Positions 37,597 to 46,894 of a stretch of 64,000 nt of DNA are shown one piece after another. The notes beneath the pieces were generated by a model that did not search any database, was not told the origin of the DNA, and saw nothing but the letters and a program-made list of their open reading frames with translations. The position numbers and the translations under genes were made by a program. How positions within the stretch are numbered: position 1 is the first letter of the stretch; every line of letters starts with the position of its first letter. Origin of the DNA: Alphaproteobacteria bacterium (GTDB taxonomy: Bacteria; Pseudomonadota; Alphaproteobacteria; ATCC43930; CGMCC-115725); NCBI GenBank assembly GCA_030041335.1, contig JASHOB010000057.1, positions 1 to 64,000 of the forward strand, in the 5' to 3' direction.

Positions 37597-38505
37597 ATGA
37601 GCCTAATTAAAGTCGAGGACATCGCCTATGTGCGGTTCAGCGCGCCCGACCTTGATGCAATGGAGGAATTTCTCGTCGATTTCGGACTGGTTCGCGCGGC
37701 GCGCACCGACGCCACGCTCTTTATGCGCGGCACCGGGCCGGAGCCCTACGCTCATGTCACGCACAAGGGGGCGCCGGGATTCGTCGGCGTCGCGTTTCGC
37801 GCCGGCGGGGTCGCCGACCTGGAAAAATTGGCGCGGGCCGAAAACCGCGGCGTCGAAGCGCTCGACGGTCCGGGCGGCGGCCGCGTGGTGACGCTGCGCG
37901 ACCCCGATGGCCATCGCCTCGAAATCGTGGCCGGACGGGAACCGGCGAGCGAAATCGTCGTGACCCGCGAGTTCGCAACCAACGATGCGTTCGGGTATCC
38001 GCGCTTCAACCGGCCAAAGCGGGTGGGGCAGGGACCGTCGCGCGTCAAGCGGCTCGGTCATCTCGTCCTTGGCGTCACCGATTTCGCCCGCGCCAAAGAA
38101 TGGTGGTCGTCGCGATTGGGCTTCATCTCCTCGGACGAATGGCCGGAACAGAATCCCCGCGGCGCCTTCATGCGCTGCGATCGCGGCGCCACGCTCGTCG
38201 ACCATCACACGGTCGGTCTGATGAGCGGCGGCGTCCGGTTCGGCCACGCCGCGTTCGAGGTTACCGACTTCGACGATCTGATGCGCGGCAACGCCCATCT
38301 TTACGCCAGGACGCGCCACCATGAGTGGGGCGTCGGCCGCCACTATCTCGGCAGCCAGATTTTCGATTACTGGTCCGACCCTTGGGGCCACACCGTCGAA
38401 CACTGGACCGACGGCGACCTGATGGACGCCGATTGGGGCACGCGTCACGTCGCGCCGGAAATCGTTCCGGCGGTGCAATGGGGCGAAGGGCGCCCGCCAC
38501 GCTAA
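37597..38505 (+). CDS. Two-domain type I extradiol (catechol) dioxygenase
   Basis: The 302-residue protein has two VOC modules. The C-terminal module keeps the full iron triad: H155 (RLGHLVL), H217 (FGHAAFEV) and E268 (HTVEHW). The spacing is close to H146, H210 and E260 of BphC. It should open a catechol-type ring next to a hydroxyl, using Fe(II) and O2; the ring substrate is unknown. The ribosome site is GGAGGACAGGG. It follows the P450 by 31 bases, and its stop directly abuts the convergent hpnR-like gene. Confidence 0.9.
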   Translation: MSLIKVEDIAYVRFSAPDLDAMEEFLVDFGLVRAARTDATLFMRGTGPEPYAHVTHKGAPGFVGVAFRAGGVADLEKLARAENRGVEALDGPGGGRVVTLRDPDGHRLEIVAGREPASEIVVTREFATNDAFGYPRFNRPKRVGQGPSRVKRLGHLVLGVTDFARAKEWWSSRLGFISSDEWPEQNPRGAFMRCDRGATLVDHHTVGLMSGGVRFGHAAFEVTDFDDLMRGNAHLYARTRHHEWGVGRHYLGSQIFDYWSDPWGHTVEHWTDGDLMDADWGTRHVAPEIVPAVQWGEGRPPR

Positions 38506-40044
38506 TCACTGCGGCGCGTTCGCGCTTTCATTGACGAAGCGCTGTGTCGCCGCGTCGAGCGCATGGCTGCGCTGGCGGGCGCGATGGATGAAGAGCTCGT
38601 CGTGTTTGACCTTGGCCTGCGGCGCCGGCGGCAGCGGCATCTCGTAATGCACCGGCGAAGCGTGATCCGCCAATAACAGCGCCGGGTTGTAGACGCTGTT
38701 GAACTTGAACAGGCTCTTGGCGAAATTGGTCTGGCCATGCAGCAAATGCTGCACGAGGATGTGGCTGGCTTCGCCGAGGTTGCGCCAACTCAAGTGCTTT
38801 CGCGCCAGCACGCGCTGCGTCGTTACCAGCTCCTCGTAGAACCGGGCGAGCGGCAACCGCGTCGGCAGCACGCAATGCTGAATGTCATAGAGCCGGTAAT
38901 CCCGGGTGGCGATCCGCCTGGCGTCGGTGAGCCAGGTCTCGGTACCGGGGTAGGGGGTGTTGACGCTGATATTCACGACCTCCGGGACATCGATGCACCA
39001 CTCGCGCACCACGGCGAAGCGGCGCTCGTCCCAATCAGGATCGGCGATGATGTTGATCGCGACCTGGACGCCGAGCGAGCGCGCGAATTCCAGCGCCTCG
39101 AAATTCGCCCCGAGCGAGGTCCGTTTGCGGTATTTGCGCAAACCTTCCTCGTCGATCGCTTCGAGACCGAGAAAAATGTATTCGAGGCCGATCTTGTGCC
39201 AGAACCGGAACACGTCTTTGTTGCGCAACAGCACATCGCCGCGCGTCTCAAGGTAGTAGCGCTTGTTGATGCCGCGGCGCATGATGCCTTCGCCGATGGC
39301 CTGGCCGTGTTCTTGATGGATGAAGGCCACATCGTCGACGATGAAGACGCCGCTCTCCCGGATCGACTCGAGTTCGTCGAGAATCGCCTCCGGCTTGCGC
39401 AGACGATAAGAGCGGCCATAAAACGTCCAGGCGCTGCAAAAGGCGCAATCCCACGGACAGCCGCGCGAGAACTCGATCGAGGCGCAGGGATCGAGCACGC
39501 CGATGAAATATTTGCGGCGATGGCGCAGCAGATCGCGGGCCGGCTGCAGCGCGTCGAGATCGGCGACAAAGCCCGCGGGCGGGCCATCGCCTGCGGCGGT
39601 GATGGTCCCCGGCACTGAGGCGACCGCGGCGCCGCCCGCGGTCACTGCCGCCAACAACAACGGCATTCCGGCCTCGCCTTCGCCCTTCAAGACGCAATCG
39701 ATTGCCCCCTCGCCGTGCACCAGGATCGCCCGCGCGGTGAAAGACGCGCTGTGGCCGCCAACCACGATGAAGCACTGGGGCAACGTCGCCTTGGTCGCCT
39801 TGGCGAGGTCGATGATCTCCGGCACGTTGGCGAGGTAGTTGCACGAAAAGGCGATGACGTCGGGCCGCCAACGCGCAACCCTGCGGTGATAGGCGGCGTG
39901 GTCCTCGACCTGCAGGTCGAGCAATTGCACCTCATGTCCCGCGGCCCGCGCCGCGGCCGCCACCAGCTCCAGCCCAAGCGGCTCCAGTCGCAAAAACACT
40001 TTCGTGTACATCAGCGGGCCGGGGTGGACGCCAAGAACTTTCAT
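38506..40044 (-). CDS. hpnR: B12-binding radical SAM protein, probable hopanoid C-3 methylase
   Basis: The 512-residue protein starts KVLGVHPGPLMYTKVFLRLE PLGLELV, the start I associate with HpnR. A cobalamin-binding Rossmann domain (to about residue 150) follows, then a radical SAM barrel with C196, C200 and C203 (CPWDCAFC), and a long C-terminal region. HpnR adds a methyl group at C-3 of hopanoid ring A. No squalene/hopene gene is near, so the assignment rests on sequence resemblance alone. Another B12-radical SAM methylase is the alternative. The ATG has a GGGAG site. Confidence 0.68.
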   Translation of the reverse strand: MKVLGVHPGPLMYTKVFLRLEPLGLELVAAAARAAGHEVQLLDLQVEDHAAYHRRVARWRPDVIAFSCNYLANVPEIIDLAKATKATLPQCFIVVGGHSASFTARAILVHGEGAIDCVLKGEGEAGMPLLLAAVTAGGAAVASVPGTITAAGDGPPAGFVADLDALQPARDLLRHRRKYFIGVLDPCASIEFSRGCPWDCAFCSAWTFYGRSYRLRKPEAILDELESIRESGVFIVDDVAFIHQEHGQAIGEGIMRRGINKRYYLETRGDVLLRNKDVFRFWHKIGLEYIFLGLEAIDEEGLRKYRKRTSLGANFEALEFARSLGVQVAINIIADPDWDERRFAVVREWCIDVPEVVNISVNTPYPGTETWLTDARRIATRDYRLYDIQHCVLPTRLPLARFYEELVTTQRVLARKHLSWRNLGEASHILVQHLLHGQTNFAKSLFKFNSVYNPALLLADHASPVHYEMPLPPAPQAKVKHDELFIHRARQRSHALDAATQRFVNESANAPQ

Positions 40045-40108
40045 CACGCGCGCTCCCGGTTGCGATGCCCCCGCCGACTTCCGACGAACCGACACATCGC
40101 CCGGGCCC

Positions 40109-41215
40109 CTATTCTTCGACGACGATGCGGGGCGGGGCCGGTCCTTCGGCGCCGAGCTCGCCCGCGATCGTCGCCGCCATGCGACGGAAAATCAACGCAT
40201 TCTCGCTCTCCGGCTCGGAGACAACGATCGGTTTGCCGCCGTCCGATGTTTCACGGATGGCGACATCGAGCGGAACCTCGCCGAGGAACGGCACGCCCAG
40301 CCGCTGCGCTTCAGAGCGGGCGCCGCCATGGGCGAAGATTTCGGTCCGCTCGCCACAATGCGGGCACCGGAAATAGCTCATATTCTCCACAATCCCGAGT
40401 ACCGGCACCTCGACCTTGCGAAACATCGATATACCCTTGCGGGCGTCGAGCAGCGCCAGGTCCTGCGGCGTCGAGACGATAACCGCGCCCGCGAGCGGGA
40501 CTTGCTGCGCCATGGTGAGCTGGGCGTCGCCGGTGCCGGGCGGCATGTCGACCACCAGCACATCGAGCGCGCCCCAATTGACGTCGCGCAGCATCTGTTG
40601 CAAGGCGCTCATCACCATCGGTCCGCGCCAGATCATCGCCTGGTCTTCATTGACCAGGAAGCCGATCGACATGGTCTTGACCCCGAAGGCTTCCATCGGC
40701 TCAAGCATCCTGCCGTCTTTGGTCTTGGGCCGGCCGGTCAGGCCGAGGAGGCGCGGCTGCGACGGCCCGTAAATGTCGGCGTCGAGCAGGCCCACCCGCA
40801 GCCCGTTCGCGGCCAGCGCCAACGCCAGATTGACGGCGATTGTCGATTTGCCGACCCCGCCCTTGCCGGAGGCCACCGCGACAATCGAGCGCACCTGCGG
40901 CACCAGCGGCTCGCGCGAGGCTTGGCGATGGGCGGGCCGCGGCGCCGGCTGCGGCGGTGCGCGACGCTTTTCCGCGGTCAGCACGACCGATGCGCTGAGC
41001 ACGCCGTCGAGATCGCCGACCGCTTTCTCCGCCGCCTTGCGCAGCGGTTCGAGGCGCGGGCCCCGCTCCGGCTCGACCTCGATGGCGAACCCGACATGAC
41101 CCTCGCGAATCTGAATCCCCGACACCATGCCCAGGCTGACGATGTCGCCGCCACGCTCCGGATCCTGCACCTGGCGCAGCGCCGCAAGAATCCGTTCGGG
41201 AGTGATGTCGCTCAT
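40109..41215 (-). CDS. apbC: Mrp/ApbC (NBP35-type) Fe-S cluster carrier ATPase
   Basis: This 368-residue protein has an N-terminal MIP18/DUF59 domain (about 1-90: QVQDPERGGDIVSLGMV), a Pro/Arg-rich linker, and a deviant Walker A P-loop SGKGGVGKST. It also has DADIYGPSQPRLLG, VVDMPPGTGDAQL, and the cluster-binding CPHC pair in YFRCPHCG. It is a homodimeric scaffold/carrier that passes [4Fe-4S] clusters to apo-proteins in the cytoplasm. The start is ATG 41215; the 10-residue upstream extension is not needed. It is divergent from hflK. Confidence 0.95.
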   Translation of the reverse strand: MSDITPERILAALRQVQDPERGGDIVSLGMVSGIQIREGHVGFAIEVEPERGPRLEPLRKAAEKAVGDLDGVLSASVVLTAEKRRAPPQPAPRPAHRQASREPLVPQVRSIVAVASGKGGVGKSTIAVNLALALAANGLRVGLLDADIYGPSQPRLLGLTGRPKTKDGRMLEPMEAFGVKTMSIGFLVNEDQAMIWRGPMVMSALQQMLRDVNWGALDVLVVDMPPGTGDAQLTMAQQVPLAGAVIVSTPQDLALLDARKGISMFRKVEVPVLGIVENMSYFRCPHCGERTEIFAHGGARSEAQRLGVPFLGEVPLDVAIRETSDGGKPIVVSEPESENALIFRRMAATIAGELGAEGPAPPRIVVEE

Positions 41216-41337
41216 CGTGGACTGAAGGCCTCGCAACCTTGACAAGCCGGGCGTCGGCTGAGCTTATCGAGCGCCGAAGCGCAATTTCGATATAGAGAAA
41301 GCACCGGCTTTCGTAAAGCGTCCCTGAGGGAACGGAC
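41216..41337. promoter_or_regulatory. Divergent promoter region (apbC / hflK)
   Basis: A 122-base gap with an AT-richer patch (TTTCGATATAGAGAAAG, about 41284-41300). GATATA resembles a -10 element for the hflK side. A GAGGGA ribosome site precedes the TTG start of hflK. Confidence 0.4.
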
Positions 41338-42453
41338 TTGTCCTGGAACAACCAAGGCGGCGGCGGTGGACCATGGGGCGGCCCCGGCGGGCAAAGCCCG
41401 TGGGGCGGCCGCGGCCGGCCGCGGCCGCCGCAGCTCGAAGAAATGCTGCGCCGCGGCCAGGACCGATTTCGCGGCCTGTTGCCCGGCGGCTGGGGACGCG
41501 GTCGCTGGGTGCTTCTCGGCATCGCCGCCCTCATCGTGATTTGGTTGGCGAGCGGCTTTTATCGCGTCGAGCCCGACGAGCAGGGGGTGGTGCTGCGCTT
41601 CGGCGCGCTCAACCGCATCACCGAGCCCGGCCTCAACTATCATCTGCCGGCACCGATCGAAAGCGTGCTCCTGCCCAAGGTGACGCGCGTCAATCCGATC
41701 GAAATCGGCTTCCGCCTCAACAATCCGAGCGAATTCGGCGAGAACACCGGCGGCGAGGTGCCGGAGGAATCGCTGATGCTCACCGGCGACGAGAACATCG
41801 TCGACATCAATTTCACCGTATTCTGGGTGATCAAGGACGCCACCAAATATCTCTTCAACATCCGCAATCCCGCCTTGGTGGTGAAGGCCGCGGCCGAAAG
41901 CGCAATGCGTGAAGTGATCGGCCATACCGATATCGCGCGCGCCTTCGCCGAAGCCCGCGGCCAGATCAAGCTCGACACCGAAAAGCTGACGCAGCAGATT
42001 CTGGATTCCTACGACGCCGGTATCGCCATCACCGACCTGCAATTGCAGAAGGTCGATCCGCCTGGCCAGGTGATCGATGCCTTCCGCGACGTGCAAAGCG
42101 CCAAGATCGATCTCAACACCTTGGTCAATCAGGCGCAGGCCTATCGCAACGACGTCGTGCCGCGCGCCCGTGGCGACGCCGCGCGCGTCGTCCAGGAGGC
42201 CGAGGCCTATCGCCGACAGGTCGTGCTGCAGGCGGAGGGCGAGGCGAGCCGCTTCAACTCGGTCTATAAGGCCTATCAAGCCGCCAAGGACGTCACCACG
42301 ACCCGGCTCTATCTCGAAACGCTGGAAAAGGTCCTCAAAGGCACCAACAAGGTTATTCTCGACAAGGGTGTCGCCAACGGTGTCCTGCCCTACCTGCCGT
42401 TGCCGGCGCTGCAGGCGCCGCCCCCTACAGCGGCGAAGCGCGGTAGCCCATGA
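41338..42453 (+). CDS. hflK: FtsH protease modulator HflK
   Basis: HflK forms, with HflC, the large periplasmic-side cage that regulates FtsH at the inner membrane. The 371-residue protein starts at TTG 41338 (MSWNNQGGGGGPWGG), the Gly/Trp/Pro-rich opening typical of alphaproteobacterial HflK. One transmembrane helix follows at about residues 56-75 (WVLLGIAALIVIWLAS), then the SPFH/band-7 domain (EQGVVLRFG onward) and a coiled coil (QAQAYRNDVVPRARGDA). Its TGA overlaps the hflC ATG by 4 bases. Confidence 0.95.
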   Translation: MSWNNQGGGGGPWGGPGGQSPWGGRGRPRPPQLEEMLRRGQDRFRGLLPGGWGRGRWVLLGIAALIVIWLASGFYRVEPDEQGVVLRFGALNRITEPGLNYHLPAPIESVLLPKVTRVNPIEIGFRLNNPSEFGENTGGEVPEESLMLTGDENIVDINFTVFWVIKDATKYLFNIRNPALVVKAAAESAMREVIGHTDIARAFAEARGQIKLDTEKLTQQILDSYDAGIAITDLQLQKVDPPGQVIDAFRDVQSAKIDLNTLVNQAQAYRNDVVPRARGDAARVVQEAEAYRRQVVLQAEGEASRFNSVYKAYQAAKDVTTTRLYLETLEKVLKGTNKVILDKGVANGVLPYLPLPALQAPPPTAAKRGSP

Positions 42454-43340
42454 ACGAGCTGCGCCGCCGCTTCATCCTGTTCGCCGCCGCGGTCATCGTG
42501 ATCGTCGCCGTCATCCTGCTCTTCACCGTGCCCTTCATCGTCGATCAGACCGAGCAGGCATTGGTGCTGTCGTTCGGCCGGCCGGTACGGCTGGTTGAAC
42601 GACCGGGTCTCAGCTTCAAGGAGCCGTGGCAAAGCACGATCACCTACGATAAGCGGCTTCTCGATTACGAGCCACCGGCCGAAGAAGTGATCGCGGCCGA
42701 TCAGAAACGGCTTGTCGTCGACGCCTATTGCCGCTTCAAGATCGTCAATCCGCTGTTGTTCTTTCAGACCATGGGAACGGAGCTGGTGGCGCGGACACGG
42801 CTCAATTCTGTGATCAGCGATTCGCTGCGCCGTGTCATCGGTGGGGTCGAACTGCAAGCGGTGGTGTCGTCGAAGCGGGCCGCGATCATGCGTCAGATTC
42901 GCGATGAGGTGAACGACCAGGCCAAGGGATTCGGCATCGATGTCGTCGATGTGCGGATTCGCCGCGCCGATCTGCCGGAGGAAAATTCCAAGGCAATTTA
43001 CGAGCGCATGATCGCCGAACGCCAGCGCGAGGCGGCACAGTTCCGCGCGCAGGGCGCGCAACAGTCGCAAGAGATACGCGCCGAGGCCGACAAAGAGCGC
43101 ATCGAAATCCTCGCCAACGCCCAAAAGCAGGGCCAGATTCTGCGCGGGCAGGGCGATGCCGATTCGACCAAAATCTACGCCCAGGCGTTCGAACAGAATC
43201 CCGGCTTTTATGCGTTCTACCGTTCGCTCCAGGCCTACCGGCAGGCGCTGGACGGGTCGAACACGACTTTTGTACTGTCGCCGCAGAACGAGTTCTTCAA
43301 ATATTGGAACGGTGCCCCGGCGCCGTCGTCGGGAAAATAG
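42450..43340 (+). CDS. hflC: FtsH protease modulator HflC
   Basis: The 296-residue partner of HflK has an N-terminal membrane anchor (residues about 8-28), the band-7 start DQTEQALVLSFGRP, the helical segment RIRRADLPEENSKAIYERM, and a C-terminal coiled coil ending QNEFFKYW. It is coupled to hflK by an ATGA overlap. Confidence 0.95.
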   Translation: MNELRRRFILFAAAVIVIVAVILLFTVPFIVDQTEQALVLSFGRPVRLVERPGLSFKEPWQSTITYDKRLLDYEPPAEEVIAADQKRLVVDAYCRFKIVNPLLFFQTMGTELVARTRLNSVISDSLRRVIGGVELQAVVSSKRAAIMRQIRDEVNDQAKGFGIDVVDVRIRRADLPEENSKAIYERMIAERQREAAQFRAQGAQQSQEIRAEADKERIEILANAQKQGQILRGQGDADSTKIYAQAFEQNPGFYAFYRSLQAYRQALDGSNTTFVLSPQNEFFKYWNGAPAPSSGK

Positions 43341-43342
43341 GC

Positions 43343-43528
43343 ATGCGTGATTTGGCGACCGCGATCGCATTGGTATTCGTGATCGAGGGGATTCTCTACT
43401 CGCTGTTTCCGCTCGGCATGAAGCGTATGGTGGCGCAGGTCGCGGTCGTGCCGGCCCCGGCGTTGCGGGCGACCGGTCTCTTGGCCGCGGCACTCGGCGT
43501 CGCCGCGGTTTGGCTGATTCGGGGATGA
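43343..43528 (+). CDS. DUF2065-family small membrane protein
   Basis: This 61-residue protein, starting MRDLATAIALVFVIEG, has two hydrophobic helices (about 4-22 and 40-58) with a basic loop. It matches the YjeT/DUF2065 family, which in many proteobacteria sits beside hflKC. Its function is unknown; a role with the HflKC-FtsH complex is inferred only from position. It starts 2 bases after the hflC stop. Confidence 0.88.
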   Translation: MRDLATAIALVFVIEGILYSLFPLGMKRMVAQVAVVPAPALRATGLLAAALGVAAVWLIRG

Positions 43529-43549
43529 TGCGGTTCGCCTTGGCTTGGC

Positions 43550-45100
43550 ATGGGGTTCTCTCGTAATATCCTGGCCGCCTTTGCCGCAATGGAGTCTTCA
43601 GTGGTACGTGGTGGTGCCGTTAGCCCGACTGTTGCGCGTTTTCTTGCGCTGCTCATGGCCGTGACGCTGGCGTGGGCGCCCGGCCTCGCTGTGGGGAAGC
43701 CCGCGCCCGACGGCTTTGCCGATCTCGCGGCCAAGCTGTTGCCCTCGGTCGTCAACATCTCGACCACGCAGACGATCAAACCTGACAAATTGGCCAAGGG
43801 CGACAAGCCGGCGCCCCATGCGGATCCCGACGACAATCCGCCGACCGACCAGGGCTCGCCTTTCGACGACTTCCTCAAGGAATTTTTCGACAAGCAGGGC
43901 AAGACGCCGATGCCGCGCCACGCAATCTCGCTGGGCTCGGGCTTCGTCGTCGATCCCTCCGGCATCGTTGTCACCAACAATCACGTCATCGCCGATGCCG
44001 ATGCCATTACCGTGACCTTCCAGGACGGTAGCGACTACAAGGCCGAAGTGATCGGCAAGGACGCCAAGATCGATCTCGCCGTTTTGCGCATCAAGCCGGC
44101 GAAGCCGCTGCCGGCCCTGAAATTCGGCAACAGCGACGGCACCCGGGTCGGCGACTGGGTCTTGGCGATCGGCAATCCGTTCGGGCTCGGCGGCAGCGTG
44201 ACCGCCGGCATTCTTTCCGCCCGCGCCCGCGAGATCAATGCCGGGCCCTATGACGATTTTCTGCAGACCGACGCCGCCATCAACCGTGGCAATTCCGGCG
44301 GACCGATGTTCAACATGGCGGGCGAGGTTATCGGTATCAATACCGCGATCTATTCTCCCACCGGCGGCTCGATTGGCATCGGCTTCGCCATTCCTTCCAA
44401 TCTCGCAAAACCGATCATCGACCAGCTCGAGATTTATCACCATGCGCGCCGCGGTTGGCTCGGCGTCAATATCCAGTCGGTGAACGACGAGATCGCCGAA
44501 ACCCTGGGCCTTCCCGGCAAGGCGCGCGGCGCCCTGGTCGCCGCCGTGCAGGATAATGGACCGGCAAAGACCGCCGGCATCCGCCCGGGCGACATCGTGC
44601 TCAGCTTCGATGGCCATGACATTCCCGACATGCACCATCTGCCGCGCGTCGTCGCCGAAACACCGATCGATAAATCGGTGAAGGTGGTGGTGTGGCGCGC
44701 CAAGAAAATGGTGACGCTCGATGTCAAGGTCGGCGAACTGAAAGAGACCGTGCAGCCCGCAACCGTAACCAAGGAAGCGCCGCCGCCGCCGCGCGGCGGC
44801 ACCAAGATCTTGGGCCTCACCGTCTCCGACCTGACCCCCGACTTGCGCTCGCGTTTCTCGATCTCGGACTCGACCTCGGGCGTTGTGGTGACGGAGGTGG
44901 CGCACGACAGCCCGGCCTTGGACAAGGGCATCCGCGCCGGTGACGTCATTGTCGAAGTGACGCAACAGGAAGTGAAAACGCCTTCCCAGATCACAGCGAA
45001 GATCGATGAGGCGCGCAAAGAGGGCCATAAATCGGTGCTACTGTTGGTGGATCATGGCGGCGACCTGCACTTCGTCGTTCTCAAGATCGACAAGGGCTGA
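43550..45100 (+). CDS. degP: Periplasmic serine protease, DegP/HtrA family
   Basis: The 516-residue Do-type protease has a signal peptide (hydrophobic core FLALLMAVTLAWAPG, about 31-45). Its trypsin-like domain has triad H145 (TNNHVI), D175 (IDLAVLRI) and S249 (GNSGGP). Two PDZ domains follow: the first around RRGWLGVNIQ and GIRPGDIVLS, the second after LGLTVSDLTP and GIRAGDVIVE. The start could be ATG 43550 or ATG 43589; neither has a good ribosome site. It probably works with HflKC in envelope quality control. Confidence 0.94.
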   Translation: MGFSRNILAAFAAMESSVVRGGAVSPTVARFLALLMAVTLAWAPGLAVGKPAPDGFADLAAKLLPSVVNISTTQTIKPDKLAKGDKPAPHADPDDNPPTDQGSPFDDFLKEFFDKQGKTPMPRHAISLGSGFVVDPSGIVVTNNHVIADADAITVTFQDGSDYKAEVIGKDAKIDLAVLRIKPAKPLPALKFGNSDGTRVGDWVLAIGNPFGLGGSVTAGILSARAREINAGPYDDFLQTDAAINRGNSGGPMFNMAGEVIGINTAIYSPTGGSIGIGFAIPSNLAKPIIDQLEIYHHARRGWLGVNIQSVNDEIAETLGLPGKARGALVAAVQDNGPAKTAGIRPGDIVLSFDGHDIPDMHHLPRVVAETPIDKSVKVVVWRAKKMVTLDVKVGELKETVQPATVTKEAPPPPRGGTKILGLTVSDLTPDLRSRFSISDSTSGVVVTEVAHDSPALDKGIRAGDVIVEVTQQEVKTPSQITAKIDEARKEGHKSVLLLVDHGGDLHFVVLKIDKG

Positions 45101-45106
45101 TTTTCG

Positions 45107-46894
45107 GTGACGGTAACGGCGGACCGTCTCGCCAGCCTGCGCGGTGAATTGGCGCGACAGGGCGTGCACGGCTTTCTCGTGCCCCGGGCCGACGAGCACC
45201 AGAACGAGTACGTCCCGGCCAGCGCCGAACGCCTGGCTTGGCTTACCGGGTTTACCGGATCGGCGGGTCTTGCGGTGGTGCTGCCGGAAACCGCGGCGAT
45301 CTTTGTCGATGGCCGCTACACGCTGCAGGCGAGGAACGAAGTCGACGGCAAGCTCTATCAGCAGCGCCACATAACGGACGCGCCGGCGACCGAGTGGATT
45401 GCCAAGAATCTGCAGCCCGCCCAGGTCCTGGGCTATGACCCGCGTCTCCACACCTTGCCCGAGATCGAGCGCTATGCGGCGGCGACCGAGAGGGCCGGCG
45501 GCAAGCTGCAATCACTGGACCGCAATCCGCTCGACGCGGTTTGGCGTGAGCGGCCGCCGCCGCCGATGCAACCGGCGGTGCCCCATGAGTTGCGCTTTGC
45601 CGGCCGCTCCAGCGACGACAAGCGGCGCCAGATCGCAACGGCACTCGCCGAGGATAAGATCGACGCCGTGGTCCTAACCCTGCCCGACTCCATCGCCTGG
45701 CTCCTTAACATTCGCGGCGCAGACGTGCCCTACACGCCGCTGCCGTTGTGCTTCGCCGTTCTCAGGGCGGACCGAACGGTCACGCTCTTCATCGAGGAAG
45801 CCAAACTGCCGCCGCCGACCCGCGCCTTCCTCGGCACCGCGGTCACCACCGACCGACCCCAAAATTTCGGCGCGGCGCTCGAGGCTCTGGGCCGAGGCGG
45901 ACGGCGCATCCAGGCCGATCCCGCTTCCGCTTCGGCCTGGATTTTCGACCGGCTCAGCGCCGGCGGCGCCACGATTGTGCGCGCGCCTGATCCCTGTGTC
46001 CTGCTCAAGGCGACGAAGAACGAGACCGAACTCGCCGGCGCCCGGGCCGCGCATCGGCGCGACGGCGCCGCGGTGACGCGCTTTCTTGCTTGGCTCGCCG
46101 CGGCGGCGCCAAACGGGAGTTTGCGCGAAATCGCCGCCAGCGATCAGCTCGAACAATTCCGGCGCGACGGCGAACATTTCCGCGGCCTTTCCTTCCCGAC
46201 CATTTCCGGAGCCGGATCGAACGGCGCCATCGTGCATTACCGCGCCTCGGCGGCAAGCGAGCGAACGCTGGCGCCGGGCTCCTTTTATCTGGTCGATTCC
46301 GGTGCCCAATATCTCGACGGCACCACCGACGTGACGCGCACCATCGCGATCGGGGAACCGTCACCGGAAATGCGCGACCGCTTCACCCGCGTGCTCAAAG
46401 GCCACATCGCACTCGCCTCCTGCCGGTTCCCGCAGGGCACGACCGGCTCGCAGCTCGACGCGCTCGCGCGGCACGCGTTGTGGCAGGCGGGCCTCGATTA
46501 CGATCACGGCACCGGCCACGGCGTCGGCTCCTATCTCGCGGTGCATGAAGGGCCCCAGCGCATTTCCAAGGTGGCGAGCGCGCAGCCGCTGATGCCGGGC
46601 ATGATCGTGTCGGACGAGCCCGGCTATTACCGCCCCGGCGCCTACGGTATCCGCATCGAGAATCTGATCGCGGTCGTTCCCGTCGAAAACGAAACGGCGG
46701 AACGACGCTTGTTCGGGTTCGAGACCCTCACCTTGGCGCCTATCGATCGCAACGCCATCGAGCCCGCTCTGATGAGCGACGAGGAAATCAATTGGCTCGA
46801 CACCTATCATGCGAGAGTACGCGAGACATTGACGCCACTGGTTGATCCGGCCGCCGCCGCCTGGCTCGCAGCGGCGACGCAACCCTTGACCTAA
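45107..46894 (+). CDS. pepP: Xaa-Pro aminopeptidase (M24B family)
   Basis: The 595-residue enzyme removes N-terminal residues preceding proline. It is the long, three-domain form: two creatinase-N-type domains (about 1-300) and the pita-bread catalytic domain. Metal ligands are visible as DSGAQYLDGTTDVTR (two Asp), GHGVGSYLAVHEGP (His), SDEPGYY (Glu) and GIRIENL (Glu). A C-terminal M24 extension with LAPIDRNAI and TYHARVRE ends it. The GTG start lies 6 bases after the degP stop. Its stop overlaps that of the convergent phoH-like gene. Confidence 0.93.
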   Translation: MTVTADRLASLRGELARQGVHGFLVPRADEHQNEYVPASAERLAWLTGFTGSAGLAVVLPETAAIFVDGRYTLQARNEVDGKLYQQRHITDAPATEWIAKNLQPAQVLGYDPRLHTLPEIERYAAATERAGGKLQSLDRNPLDAVWRERPPPPMQPAVPHELRFAGRSSDDKRRQIATALAEDKIDAVVLTLPDSIAWLLNIRGADVPYTPLPLCFAVLRADRTVTLFIEEAKLPPPTRAFLGTAVTTDRPQNFGAALEALGRGGRRIQADPASASAWIFDRLSAGGATIVRAPDPCVLLKATKNETELAGARAAHRRDGAAVTRFLAWLAAAAPNGSLREIAASDQLEQFRRDGEHFRGLSFPTISGAGSNGAIVHYRASAASERTLAPGSFYLVDSGAQYLDGTTDVTRTIAIGEPSPEMRDRFTRVLKGHIALASCRFPQGTTGSQLDALARHALWQAGLDYDHGTGHGVGSYLAVHEGPQRISKVASAQPLMPGMIVSDEPGYYRPGAYGIRIENLIAVVPVENETAERRLFGFETLTLAPIDRNAIEPALMSDEEINWLDTYHARVRETLTPLVDPAAAAWLAAATQPLT

